64,000 nt of DNA from Diogma glabrata (Eukaryota; Arthropoda; Insecta; Diptera; Cylindrotomidae). The position numbers were made by a program, and so were the translations under genes. How positions within the stretch are numbered: the first letter of the stretch is position 1; each line of letters opens with the position of its first letter. The notes below the pieces were generated by a model. The model was not told the origin of the DNA. It ran no database searches and saw only the letters and a program-made list of their open reading frames with translations. Positions 10,346 to 22,250 of this stretch are shown here, piece by piece. The DNA is taken from positions 4,685,335 through 4,749,334 of the forward strand of contig OY856188.1 of the NCBI GenBank assembly GCA_963693315.1, read 5' to 3'.

Positions 10346-13260
10346 CGAAAAATGTTTAGTGGAATTTTTTTCTGAGAAACTTCAATCCATACCTTTGAAT
10401 TGAAAAAACTCGAATTACTTCTTTACTTACTTGAGTTTAATTGATCTCAAAAATCCAAAAGAAAATATCTGTTTTCAAAAGAAAAATTAAAGCCTCTTTG
10501 TATGAGAAATTTATGAAATCACCGATTTTGCTATAATTTTTTTTGTCATATTAATCTATTAATTATTCTTGATGAATTATAAGTATTGCATTTTCTTATA
10601 TCATAATTGTATATTTTTTTATATTTGCTATTTTTATAAATATTTCTAACCAACTATTATAATTAACTAATTTTTTTTTTTGTAGAATAGAAGCGTTTAT
10701 ATTAAAATCTAATACAAATTTTATAATTTATTCTGATTCATTAATTCAATAAAGAAAAAAAAAAGTGAATTTAGAGGAGGAATTAGGAAGAAACTGTAAC
10801 CATTTTTGAAGGAGAAAGATCTAGAACGCTATCGAAAACTATTAGTATTCCTTGGTTAGATAAATGTATAATTTAATATCTCTAACTGTAATCCACCTAC
10901 CTGTAATCTACAATCGATAATTTTATACTCGCGTGAAAAGTACATACATTTTATCATCGTTATACAATCTACTATTATAAATTTATGTTTGTTTCAAATA
11001 TAAAAAAATATATCACCACAAAACAAACAAACAAGCAAATGAAATTTCTAAATAAAAGCTGTACCAAAACTTTTTATTAGAATACCAAACTCAAAGTTTT
11101 AAGGCAAAAACCCTGTTTGTATTATGTATATCTCCCCATCTTTTACTTTACAAATACTTATAACTGAAATCAATAGAATGAAAACTTTTTAATTTATTTT
11201 AAAAGTTAAAGGCATTATATCCTTACTTACCTATAATTTATGCTACATTTATCTTATTAATTGTAATGACTCCCATTAACTTTTCTTTCAACATTTCCTT
11301 CACCAATACAATGTCAAAAGAACAAAAACAAAACGTTGAACAACTTTCACTAAAACACTAACATAAGAGCTTTTAAATTCACTTTTTTTTCTTACTTAAG
11401 TTTCTTACGTACCTGTTATGTGCTTTTGTGTTTTGTTTGTGTTTTATTCCTGGTTTGTGATGATGATTCAAAATAAATTGAATTACATGATAAAGTGTGT
11501 ATATGGGTTTTCATTTTCATGTTGCTTTTATGAAATGCGATGAGGAGAGCAGTAATCTCTTTTATTTTCTTTGACTTGTTGATATGAAAAATGATACGAA
11601 TCTTTATTTTTCGATATTGAATTAGGTTGAACGAAAAAAAATCAAAATGAACAGACGTTAAAAAATGAAAATGGTATTATTTTCTTTGATTGGAATTCTA
11701 TAATTTTATGAGAAATTTTATCAGTTTTATGTACATTTAATGATTGTTAAAATTTGGGATTGATATGTTTATATAGATTTAAAAAGGAATGGTGCAAAAT
11801 AGGAAATCAACTTCAAAGGTTTTACGGAAAAATTAAATAAAATCTGCTTTAACCTTTTATAATCAAATGAAATTGGATATCAGCATCATGCAACACACAT
11901 GTTTAAGGTATTGAAATAAAATTATTGTTTCGTGCGGCCGGGAACAGCTGAGAAGAAGCAAGAATAAATTTCAATAAGAACTTTCATGAGAAAGACAACT
12001 CCAAATTCTAGAAGTGTATATTATTTTGCTTTTTCATATTTTTAAATCGGAGTTTGGAACAGACTCCATCCATCAATTGTATTTTGTCCTCCTCTCGTTT
12101 TGCCGAACAATTCCACATCTTGCTAGACCTACCTATTGAGCACATCAAAGAGGCTCAAACTTCTTCCATTTCACGTTACTTTCTGGGCACCGTTGATGTT
12201 CTCATTCAAAGTAACATAACTTAACTCCTTGTAACTTAAGCAAAGTTTAAAAAAATTGCAACTGAATTCAAAATTAAATCTGCAAATACAATCGATAAAT
12301 ATTAAAGGAAATTGAAAACATAATTCAGGTGGGAACAATAACAATATTGGGAAACTATCTAATAAAATGATGACAAATGTGGACATATTAATTACTTTAA
12401 GAACTAAACAAAAGATTTTTTGTTACAGATAAAACAACTCAAAACGCTAAAACAATCTTTGGTAGAGCTATGGCGAAAAAGTTGATAGGTTCAATTGAAT
12501 CAATAAGAGGTTTTTTTCAATATCAAAATTTATTTCCTGAAATCATGTCTTATATTAAAAAAAAAAGAATAAAATCAAATCGTCTTAATACTTTTTAAAA
12601 AATATCAAGGACTATTTCCAATTCTTAACATATATTTTGTTGTATGAACATTGTTGTAAATTTCACTATCATATAGCTGTGTCGGTATAAATTCTTACTC
12701 TGATACTCTAGTTGTTTTAACTTCAATAAAATATAAAATATATTATAAAAATGGCTTTAAAACTGTTTCAAGAATTTCTTTAGTAAAAGAGATATAAAAG
12801 ATTCTTGTTCGTGAAGAATATACAAATTCCAACTTGACATCAATTCACAATAAATGAGTTCAGATTTTGTTTTGTATGGTATGGTTTAATAAAATTAATA
12901 CGAAAGAAAGCCCTAAACTTTTGGAGATAGGTTATTGATTTTTAAATCCTCATTTTTCTCCATAATGCTCTTAATATTTCACTCAAAACATTGCCTTACA
13001 TCTTTTATTTCATACAATTTTAGAAAAGTTTAAATGTCAATATGTCAATAAGCTATATGTCAATAAAGGCAGAGGGTAGCGATATACTAAATGTTTCTGC
13101 TGTCAATATTCCATTTCCTGTTACAAAGGATTTTAAATCGTGTCGTAATCGACTTATATTATAGATACCTACGGTATCTATTTACCAAGGGTTTTAAAAT
13201 TTTAAGAAATTTTCTAAATTTTTCTAAATTAATTTCACATAAAATTGAAGAATTTAAAAA
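10346..13260. other. Long AT-rich noncoding stretch
   Basis: I see only short open frames and homopolymer runs, and no recognisable protein family, RNA gene or long repeat. The G+C-richer patch around 11930-11960 is isolated and unexplained. Confidence 0.5.
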
Positions 13261-13666
13261 AAAATAAAGAGGGGCTGAAATCTCACAGCTCTGAAATATC
13301 AAGACTTCGGTCTGGGTTAAAGATTTTGGTATAGTTTTCGGCTAAAAACTTTTATGAGGACATGGTTTTTAGTTTTGGGCATCGATGTTGTGCCCGTGCA
13401 CTAATTAACTAATCATATGCAACAAAGTTTAACAAACAAATTTAAATTATATAAAATAACTATTTCCAGAAAAACTGGATTTCAACATAGTAGCCGCATT
13501 CGTTTTTAACCTGATTTAATTTAATTTATAAATTACAGTAATTATTTGGAAATCATTTGTACAAATAAAATTATGTCAATTTATAATAAACTAAAAAGTA
13601 AAAATATATATACACAATAATTTTGCTAATAATTTTAAACTAATGATTCTGCATTTTGGTAGTAAT

Positions 13667-14074
13667 AATTGTGCCGTTCACTGCACAAAGCGACTAACTC
13701 CACTTTTTGGAAAATTTTAAATTTAAATGTCAAAGTACTTGCTATAGTCATAACTTTCTATGTTAAAAACAACTTTCCTGAATAATTAAGATAAACACTA
13801 TTAAAAGTCAAAATTTGTCTGACCATTAAAAAATGACTATTAAAATCCTGATATTAAAAACTAAATATCTATTATACTAATTAAATTACTACTATAATAG
13901 CGTATTGATATACTTAGTAACCAAAATTAAATAAATTATGTTTATAATAACATTCTTGAATGATAAAGATTAACACTACTAAATATCGAAATTTATTTGA
14001 CCTTTGAAAAAAATTCAATTTCTCAACATTTTGTTTTATGGAGTTAATCGTTTTGTGCAGTGAACGGCTCAATT
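13667..14074. mobile_element. Small inverted-repeat (MITE-like) element
   Basis: About 35-bp terminal inverted repeats: left 13667-13701 (AATTGTGCCGTTCACTGCAC...) and right 14040-14074 (...GTGCAGTGAACGGCTCAATT), with about three mismatches. The 340-bp interior is AT-rich and non-coding. No clear target duplication, so the superfamily is undetermined. Confidence 0.6.
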
Positions 14075-14814
14075 CTAAATTGGCAAATCATTTTAATTGA
14101 AAGACAAAAACTGTGTCAATTTAAATAAAATGTTATTTATAATAATGTGTAAAAGGCACAAAAAGTTAGTCTGTAAAAATTAGTGGTAAGAGTCAGTCAG
14201 TCTGCAAAAAAGCAATCAGTTAAGTTCGGTCTGTAATATTTAATTATAAGAGTTTTAGTCTAAGAGTAATCTGGTAGGTAAGACAATCATTTTGTAAAAG
14301 TTTAATCCGTTATGCCAATCAATAAAGTCAATAAAGGCAATAAAGTGAATTAAATCAGTTAATCTGTGGAGTCAATCCAGTAACTAGTCAAGAGTTCCAC
14401 GTTTAGGTATAAACAAAGTTCTAAAATATAATTCAAATAGTAATGCATAGTTTGTAGTAGAAATCAGCCAGTAAATTAATTAAACGAGTTCAAATGTTTA
14501 ATCTTCTTTACATTATAAATAATATGTGTGAATTAATCGAAAATAACCAATAAACGGATAAATAAACAATCTTAACATTTTATGTTGTTAGTTAAATATT
14601 GGAATTTGAAAGAACGATCCTCGCTAGCACAACACCGATGTATATCAAACATAACTCTTTGTTAAAGTACAAGTATTTTTTTTTAAAAAGTTTCTCTGTT
14701 TAGAAATTTATTACAAAACTAACACGAAACATCAATACGATGCCGGAAAATTATAACAGATCATAAATTAACATAATTTAGTGAAAAGATAGCAAACTAC
14801 TCAAAAATATCTCC

Positions 14815-15235
14815 ATTTAGCGTTTCGAGAAAATATTACAAAATCAAAAATTCATATTTCTTTCAAAATTCCAAAAATATTGTAAAAATTATTACAAAAT
14901 CAAACTTTTTTCAAAATTCCAAAAACATTCCAAATTTTTAAACTTTTCTCAATTCCACTAATATTCCAAAAATTCAAACTTTTCCAAAATGCCAAAAATA
15001 TTGCAAAAATCATTACAAAATCAAAAATTGAAAATTTTTTCAAAATTCCAGAAATTATAATAAAATCAAAAATTAAAAATTTTTCAAAATTCTAAAAATA
15101 TTCCAAAAATTCTTACAAAATCAAAAATTGAAACTTTTTCTGAAATTCTAAAAATATTACAAAAATTATTACAAAATCAAAAATACAAACTTTTTTCAAA
15201 ATTCCAAAAATATTTAAAAAACTATAACAAATTCA
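14815..15235. repeat. Degenerate A/T-rich minisatellite inside P copy 1
   Basis: Repeats of roughly 60 bases built on ATTCCAAAAATATTGCAAAA followed by ATTACAAAATCAAAAATT, with many substitutions. The complementary array is at 38490-38950, so it belongs to the P repeat rather than having arisen here alone. Confidence 0.7.
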
Positions 15236-15945
15236 AAAATTTCTATGTCCAATTTCATTTTCAATTACATTTACGTTATAAATACAGCTACAGTTTGTTC
15301 CAAAAAATTGTCTAAAAAAATAAATGAAATCATTTTTTGACACTCTTGACATTATGTTTTTGACAAACTTATAGTGCCATAATTCTCTATAATAGTAATA
15401 AAATTTCATGTCATACAAATTATTAATTGTATTTTTTTCCAAAAAATTGGGTAAAAAAGTAAAAAAAAACCTTTCTTTTGACACACTTGACAACATTTTT
15501 TTGACAAACTTCTAATGCAATGATCTAGTTTTTAATCTCACATACCAATCCCGAACATCCAGATTTCTCCACATTCTTTGTTCCTACTCATTATCTCTTA
15601 AAATGAACATTTTTGAAGCAAAAAATATGCATACTTCCTTGTTTTGACACACTTGACGATTATTTGACACACTTTCGGCACAGTTATCGAACACAGAGTC
15701 CTTTCGGCTCTTTCCATTCAGTATACCTATTTTTAGAAACCAAAATTTTTCAAATCCCTTTAACCGTTTTCTAGATTTCGTTGGTTATGACGGCCGGCCG
15801 CCCGGCAGACAGACATGCAATTTTTATTTTCCTTTTTTAGAATCAGTACGTCCTAAAACGTCGAGAATTGCCAAAAAACTGGGGCAAGACTTTCACTTTT
15901 AGCTTATAAATGTAATACTTAGGTCTTTCAGACCGAAGTAATATA

Positions 15946-18678
15946 ATATATAAAAATACAAAAAAAAATTAACTTCAGTGTGTTGATAGATTGCTGAATG
16001 ATGCCTGCTGGTGATGACTTTCGTCCTTGTATGTCGTGTAAGTTTCTCCCAATTTCACCTTTATATGACGTAGCATTCCTGCAAACCTTTCTACAGATTC
16101 GGTCCACAACTCTAATCCAAACCCTTCTACAACCTTTCAAAACTAGCGGACGTTAATCTATTTTGAAGAAACACTGTAATTCCAGCCCAACTTGTTGAGG
16201 ATTCCAAAACTTGTGGCACCCTAGCATCGTTTATACAGCAAAGTGGTTAAGTTCTTAAACGATTCACTTCCATTATGCAATTCAATAAAAGAAATTATAG
16301 ATCCAGTACATAACTGTAAATATATCCACGGTTATCTGATGAAATTTTATTTTACTGTACCGACCGTGAATTAACCGATGAAACGATACATCAATTGATT
16401 GATGAACCGATGAAACGATACATCTATTGATTTCACACAATAATTTTGTTTTATTTTGAATAAGAATATAATTTACACTAAATAATAGCACACTTATATA
16501 AACAATAATTTTAAGACTAGCCTTTTAATTTCTTTTCTTTTATTTCAAAAAACAAATATAAACATTTATTTTTTGTTTGATTTTTACCGAATTACATTTC
16601 AGATATTCGAATATCCATCAACGACCCGAAACATTATTTTTAAGTTAAATCTCAATTGCAACTCAAGTAATTTTCAAAATTTTTTTCTTAATATAATTTT
16701 TAAAATTATTAAATAAACATGAGAGAGTGCCAGTTGATTCGCATATCTTTAACTCGTCGTGCATATGATTGCATACAATGCAACGAAACCAGTTATTAAC
16801 AGATTGTTTCATTTCTTTCCATAACATTTTTCCTGTTCTTCCATCAATTTATAAAACATAAAAAAATAAGATCCACCCGTTTATTAGTTAATCAATCGGC
16901 GAAAAAAAAAACAACTCACACATCGAAACGTTTCAATAAAGAATTTTTAAAATGAGAACACATACTTTTAGTTTGTTTTATCACACAAAAATGAAACGAA
17001 AAAAGTTTATAAAGAGACTGCAAGTTTAACAAAAACAATTACAACCTTGATGACTCTACAGTAAGTTTAAAATTAAGTGCGCTTCCTAATCATAATAAAA
17101 GTTGTTAATGAAAAATGCAAGAAAGTCGTGTCACTAATGAAAAATGAAAATAGGTGGTGGCTGATTACTAATATAGTCTTTACTGTTAGCGCAGCCGTGG
17201 CTGTTTGAACTACAAAGAGATATATTCGCAATGAACCACCTTCATTCTAAACTCAAGGGTTCTTATTAGATGGTAGGTTTTTGTTCATACGATTCATGTT
17301 AGACATCGCGTAATTTGGCAGGCATAACAATCGTTTCGTTTATTTTCCTACCCAGGGTTGCAACTCCTTTCACACCGAAGGCCTGTTATGCACACAAAAT
17401 GTCAACACAGTCACTATATCATTCTTGTATTGTCTAGATTTATTGTTGTAAATTAGTTTGGGCACATTTCAGCTGCTGACTCATCTTTTTTTAAATATTT
17501 TGGCCGTTGCAACAAAAATATATCAAAAAACATTGCAGTTGTAAAAATCCTTATGCAAAATCTCAAAGTGAGTTTCAGATTTGAAATTATATTATTTTGC
17601 GTTAGTGTTTATTTTTTTCCAATTTAATGTGCTAGAATGGAAGTGCAGTCCCAATATAGTTTGAGAAAAGTAGCAAAATACTGATCTATGTTCGACTATG
17701 TTGTGGTTCCGAGATGCCATTATTTGGACATTATGTGTGAATTATCAGTGATGCCATCGAACCACCAGAGATATAACGAACTTCAAGAAAGCAGCATTAG
17801 ATCCGTTACAAATTGCTAACTTATTTTATCCAGAACTAAATTCAGGATTCCAAAAATCAGTGCCCAAATTAGTCTGTCTAGATCACATTGATTCTCAAGA
17901 CCATATTCTATTCTTTTGTCTGTTCTTATACATCACGCTCCTTTCAAGTGATATGAAAAGTGATCTATTGATTTGGATCAGTTATGTGATAACTTGTAAT
18001 ATACTTTTGATAACTTAAAGAAAAAATGTCAATTCCATGTGCTTCAATTGCTAAACCAATTTTGGTACAAATAACTTCAAAACACTTCTCCCACAAATCA
18101 TTCTATAAAAAATCAAAACATGAAATAAAAACGGAAAATTTTGCAGAACAACATGTAACTCCATAAATTCTCTGGAGAACCATATATATAAACGAAAAAA
18201 ACTGATAAACTTCAAATTTATAAAAACGTTCATTTTGGATCGATCTCCAAAAACGAAGGTAAAATAAAAACAAAATCATATGTGAAGAGAAACTCACAAG
18301 AGGAAATCGTAATCATTTTAGCAAAGGAAAATTTTATTTTAATATTAAACGGAAAAATTGAAAAGGAAAATAAGAAAATTTATGTTTCAGTGCTTGTTAA
18401 ATTTATGCCGAATAAATTTTCTTTATCGTATCTCTGATGTCGTTTGAGCATATATGATGATGTTTGCTACATTTCAATTAAATTACTTCATAGAATGATG
18501 CATTTGAGCTAATATGTTTGTTTTGATATTCCATTCCTATTGTATTTGACTATAACAACCTTAAATGTTTTCAAAAATAACGTTAGTATTCCTTAAGACT
18601 TAATTTAGTTGGAATGTTATGATTATTTTGGACATAATTTGTTTGTTTCCGCCAGCATAAACATTTTTAATGAGTTTG

Positions 18679-18683
<5 letters not shown>
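15946..18683. other. AT-rich stretch without recognised genes
   Basis: Only short open frames. One local tandem duplication of 26 bases is visible at 16374-16430 (CCGATGAAACGATACATC repeated). I see no protein-family signature. Confidence 0.5.

Positions 18684-18712
<29 letters not shown>
18684..18712. repeat. (TA)n microsatellite
   Basis: About 14 consecutive TA dinucleotides with one interruption, immediately 5' of the acyltransferase-like relic. Confidence 0.9.
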
Positions 18713-18713
<1 letters not shown>

Positions 18714-19137
18714 AAACGGTAACCAGTCGGTTGGTTGTTGAACGTAAATTGGTCTGTCGTCAGTACATCGAAAGGGATGCAATGTTGCCGGATATGCGAG
18801 AAGTGAAACATATAAGAGCAATCTATAATGTTGTTATTACATTTACAATATTTCTGGTTCCATATACGATTTGTTATACTTTATCCGAGCATGATTTTCA
18901 TTTTTATAAGCTGACAAATGAACTTAAAAATAAAATCGACATAGCTTTAATGATATGGTTCCCATCGTTAGCATGAACATCGCGGGGCCAACCGTTTTTT
19001 TTGTTTTGTTTTGTTTTTCTAAACTGTGCGAAACTAACTCTACAAATAAAATTTTAACTTATATTTTCACCTCTATTTACATAAACTACTTCATATTTGT
19101 GGGTTACACTTCAACAAATCAAATTAGTTGTTTATAA
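18712..19137 (+). pseudogene. Sterol O-acyltransferase-like (MBOAT) relic or broken exon
   Basis: SOAT enzymes esterify sterols with fatty acyl-CoA in the endoplasmic reticulum membrane. The frame up to 18976 contains a polar stretch, then MLPDMREVKHIRAIY, matching the SOAT pattern L-x-D-L-x-E-V-x-HIR-T-IY in register, followed by two hydrophobic segments separated by a polar loop and ending near IWFPS. It then meets an in-frame TGA; the +1 frame (18955-19137) continues with hydrophobic segments (GPTVFFVLFCF, ILTYIFTSIYINYFIF) of plausible MBOAT type. Acyltransferase active-site motifs (FYxDWWN, HDW, HEY) are absent. The stop and shift suggest a pseudogene fragment. An alternative is TM6-TM7 of a GPCR (it contains LVPY), which I judge less likely. 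Confidence 0.45.
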
Positions 19138-19189
19138 TCTCCCATTGGTAACATATATGGCATTATTGAAAAGAATAATCGGACTGTTG

Positions 19190-19570
19190 ATGAAAAGCTA
19201 TGTATTTATATGAATAATCGGTCATTGTGTGTGTTTGGGTATATGTGTGTGTTTGTAAGTGTATGAGGTATGAGAGCGTGTGAATATGTGCTGTGAATGG
19301 TGGGGGTTGGACGTGTTGATCGTGGTTCTTTCACATAAGCGGGTCGCCAGAGTCTTCTCATTTCAGCTTTGTTTTTTTTTTCTATCCGTTTATTTGGTCT
19401 CGAAATACGCGTACAACACTGTTATTTGTAATGGAGCAGCAGGATTTCTTTCTCGACCCCATAGGCTGAAGCTAGCTTGGGGCTAAATAAATCTCATCCA
19501 GGTGCGCGACCTACTATGCCACTTCGTTGCTAAGCCACGAAGAAGTATGTTGCTCAAGCTAATAACCAAT
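19190..19570 (+). mobile_element. LTR-X family copy iii (fragment)
   Basis: Contains the GT-rich tract (about 19210-19275), the conserved block GGTTGGACGTG...GTCGCCAGAGTC (about 19300-19350), GGAGCAGCAGGATTTCT and CTAAATAAATCTC (about 19480-19492), as in the other copies and in plus orientation. The 5' two-thirds are missing. It lies head-on against a minus-oriented piece (19790-20512), so a local inversion or two independent truncated insertions is needed. Confidence 0.6.
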
Positions 19571-19789
19571 AATTCTATCGAAAATCTTTCCATTTGCAAC
19601 TATCTCGCCCTAGTTAGCGATAAGATGATAGTTTTTTGTGGTGGTTTGTGACCTATATACGTATAAACACAAGTTGGCCTTGGCGTTTAATTTATTCAGG
19701 AAATATTTCTTTCTCTTGCTATTGGCGTGCTATTTATGAATAATCTGAGAACAGCGCAAAGCACTGCGTCCATGAACATCCATACACAC

Positions 19790-20512
19790 AAATAACACAA
19801 AATTGAAATATGACTCACCTCGTTAGCCGCATTACTCACACATACGCACATTCACTTCTATTAAAATATTAATATATGCAGGTACTCACCTCATGGTATT
19901 TTCCAATTCCACCGCTCCTAACCTTCGAGTTTAGCCGCTCATCTTCATCAGGTCAAACATGGACTAGAACTCGGCCATCCATAGTGCATCCCCGAACTAC
20001 ATTTAGTTCATAAGCTTGAGCTCCATAAATTGGTTATATTTAAACTAAATAAATTTGTCTAATTAATTTTAAGAACTATGTCACGAACTCAAAACAAATT
20101 CAATGAGGTCGACATGCACGATGAATAAATAAACACAGTTGACAACTGTTCAATTAATCCAATTAGACAACACAGTCGAGATAAAAAGTCAATGCTAGAC
20201 TAAGAGACAGAAGCCCTCTATCGGCTTCTATTTATAGTAAATTAACTTCAGTTTTTAAACAATAACAAAACGATAACTTTGTTTCTTGGGAACTTTTTCG
20301 TTAATTATTGTGCCCACTAAGGAGTTTGCACAACTAACTCGTATCAAACTTGGAAAAAAATTATTTAAAAAGATGATTACGAACTGAATGTCAGAAATTG
20401 TGTTTGAAAAGGGTAAAAAATAACTTCAAAAGTTCTTGTTAATATAAATTTAATGCGTGTGAGAAAGTAGTGCGACTCTAAATTACGGAGATTGGACAAC
20501 AGCTTTATAACA
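19790..20512 (-). mobile_element. LTR-X family copy iv (promoter end)
   Basis: The minus-strand end TGTTATAAAGCTGTTGTCCAATC (20512 leftward) matches the 51490 end TGTAACGAAACTGTGTCCAATC. TATA box 20229-20236 and start-like CTCTTAGTC follow, then ATG 19894-19892 and GTGAGT 19889-19884. The TATA-to-ATG distance is only about 340 bases against about 0.9-1.15 kb in other copies, so it has an internal deletion. Confidence 0.65.
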
Positions 20513-21686
20513 GATTATCCAAGTATTTGCAAGTCACTGAGTCAGAAAAATCTCACAGAAAGCCTTGTGTGTGGGAACATCCCCGAACGACAAGTGTTTA
20601 TCTTTAACATTAAGTAACGCAAATTAATCTGAATTGTGGCCCGAGTGTACTCTTCCCAGTGTATGAAAAGCACATAATGGTGAATTTAAAGACTAATAAA
20701 ATCTAGATCCTCCGGTACATTTGAGTTTGAAAGACTACGAAACATTTTCTTACATTGATTATTTAACAATTATATTTCGACCGAAAATCGAGTTTTAAAC
20801 ATAAAACACGAGAATGATATGGTTTATACCAAATTAATGAAATGGTTTTTATACCAAATTAATGAGCTCATTCTAAATTGCTCCAACATGCACACATGTT
20901 ATCCATATACTTGCCCACATTAGACAAGACACTAGAGCTCTTAAAATGAAATTTCTATTGGTCTGGAATCCAAAATTACGGCAATAAGTTTCCAGCTACG
21001 ATTCTACTAAGTACAGCAAGTAAAGTAATATTACCTTTAGACCACTTTTGGGTGACCCATCTATATTCCAAACTTTTATCTTTTCATCGTGTTAGATTCT
21101 TTTTTACAATATGTCCGATATGTTTTTACCATTTGAACCTTTTCTAATTTCTATATAAACTCTTGCATGTGTTTATACGGGATACTCAGCTATCTTGTTT
21201 CCGATAAAGGTTTTACTTTCAAATCCATAAAGGGCGAAAGACTACTATGAAAATACAGGCGCCTCACACGTTTACGTCTCTAAAAAATTGCTACATCATC
21301 GCCAAAATTTTAAACTTGAGAGGATTGAACCTTCCCGAGACTTTTGGTTTGGGCAAAACATTCCATTTGAATGATGTACGTACAAAGAAATCTCTCTGCA
21401 TTCTGTCATTATACGACAGTGAGTGACCTCAGGGGACAGGGGATTAAAACCTAGAACTTTGCTATTTTACTCTAAATTTCAAACTCTTCTCTTTCAAATA
21501 GTGCCTGATACGTCTCCACGACCTTGTGACGAGAGAAAAAGCGAGATTTCATTCTTATTTCTTATTTTTCGTCACAACTGATAGATAATCGTGGCCCATT
21601 TCTTTAATCATTCTCAAAAGGACTCATTTTCTTTTTTATTATGTTTTGGAAATATTTTGGGTATCAGGAGAGAAATCTTGAGTTAA
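20513..21686. other. No recognised feature
   Basis: Mixed AT-rich sequence with short frames only. No family signature or long repeat seen. Confidence 0.5.
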
Positions 21687-22250
21687 AACCTTTATCATAA
21701 TCACTTCATTGTTGTGGGCTGTAGTGTAAAGAAGGACAATGAAGAAAATGCAAAAACTACTAACAAAATTTTTTTTACCAAAGTGAAAAACCGGAAGTTG
21801 AGATGCACAACTATTGTGAACAGTACGAAATGCTTATGTACCTTATATATCATCTAAATCGATTATCAGGTGAATGTGATATTGAGCTTTAAAAAAAAAA
21901 CAAATGGTTATGACCTATGGAGCACCCACCGCCTCACCGCTTGAATATCGCTAAAAACTAATCAACTGCGTCAGCTATTGACGAACGGATGTTGTATGAT
22001 CCCAAAAACATTAAAAACATAATGAAAAAGTCACATACAACATGGAAATCCAACCCTTTGTCAAATGTACCCCAAACGCTAATGAAATACTTCTTATATC
22101 GATTGAAAGCTTTTACCAACGTTACATGAAACTCGATTAGTAACTGTAGGCAATAGTGGGTATCAAAATTAAAAAAAATTTTTTATCCGAAAGTGACCAA
22201 CCGGAAATTGATTGGCACGCAGAAACGTTGGGAACAGTATAAAAACCGTA
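21687..22250 (+). repeat. Q-family repeat, diverged modules
   Basis: Carries the Q landmarks in order: ATCATAATCACTTCATTGTTG, AAAGTGAAAAACCGGAAGTTG (21777), GATTATCAGGTG, AAAAACTAATCA, then a second GAAAGTGACCAACCGGAAATTG (about 22190). Module length here is about 415 bases, shorter than the ~600 in the 28- and 32-kb copies. No open frame. Confidence 0.65.

Larger units (their letters stand above)
13262..15945 (-). repeat. P-family repeat, copy 1, with internal insertion
   Basis: The reverse-complement counterpart of 38186-39205. Shared landmarks: the end TAATACTTAGGTCTTTCAGACC (near 15915-15935), whose GGTCT...AGACC forms a small hairpin; the CACATACCAATCCCGA segment (15539-15556); an A/T-rich internal minisatellite (14815-15235); and GAGGGGCTGAAATCTCA at the far end (13270). 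This copy also carries about 1.25 kb (about 13370-14620) missing from copy 2, including an inverted-repeat element at 13667-14074, and a ~140-bp direct duplication (15298-15370 and 15436-15510). No coding frame is recognisable. Confidence 0.65.

Noticed and set aside
18712..19137. Reading this fragment as TM6-TM7 of a peptide GPCR or a gustatory receptor
   Set aside because: LVPY and the spacing of two membrane segments fit loosely, but the upstream EV-x-HIR-x-IY register matches SOAT better; kept only as an alternative.
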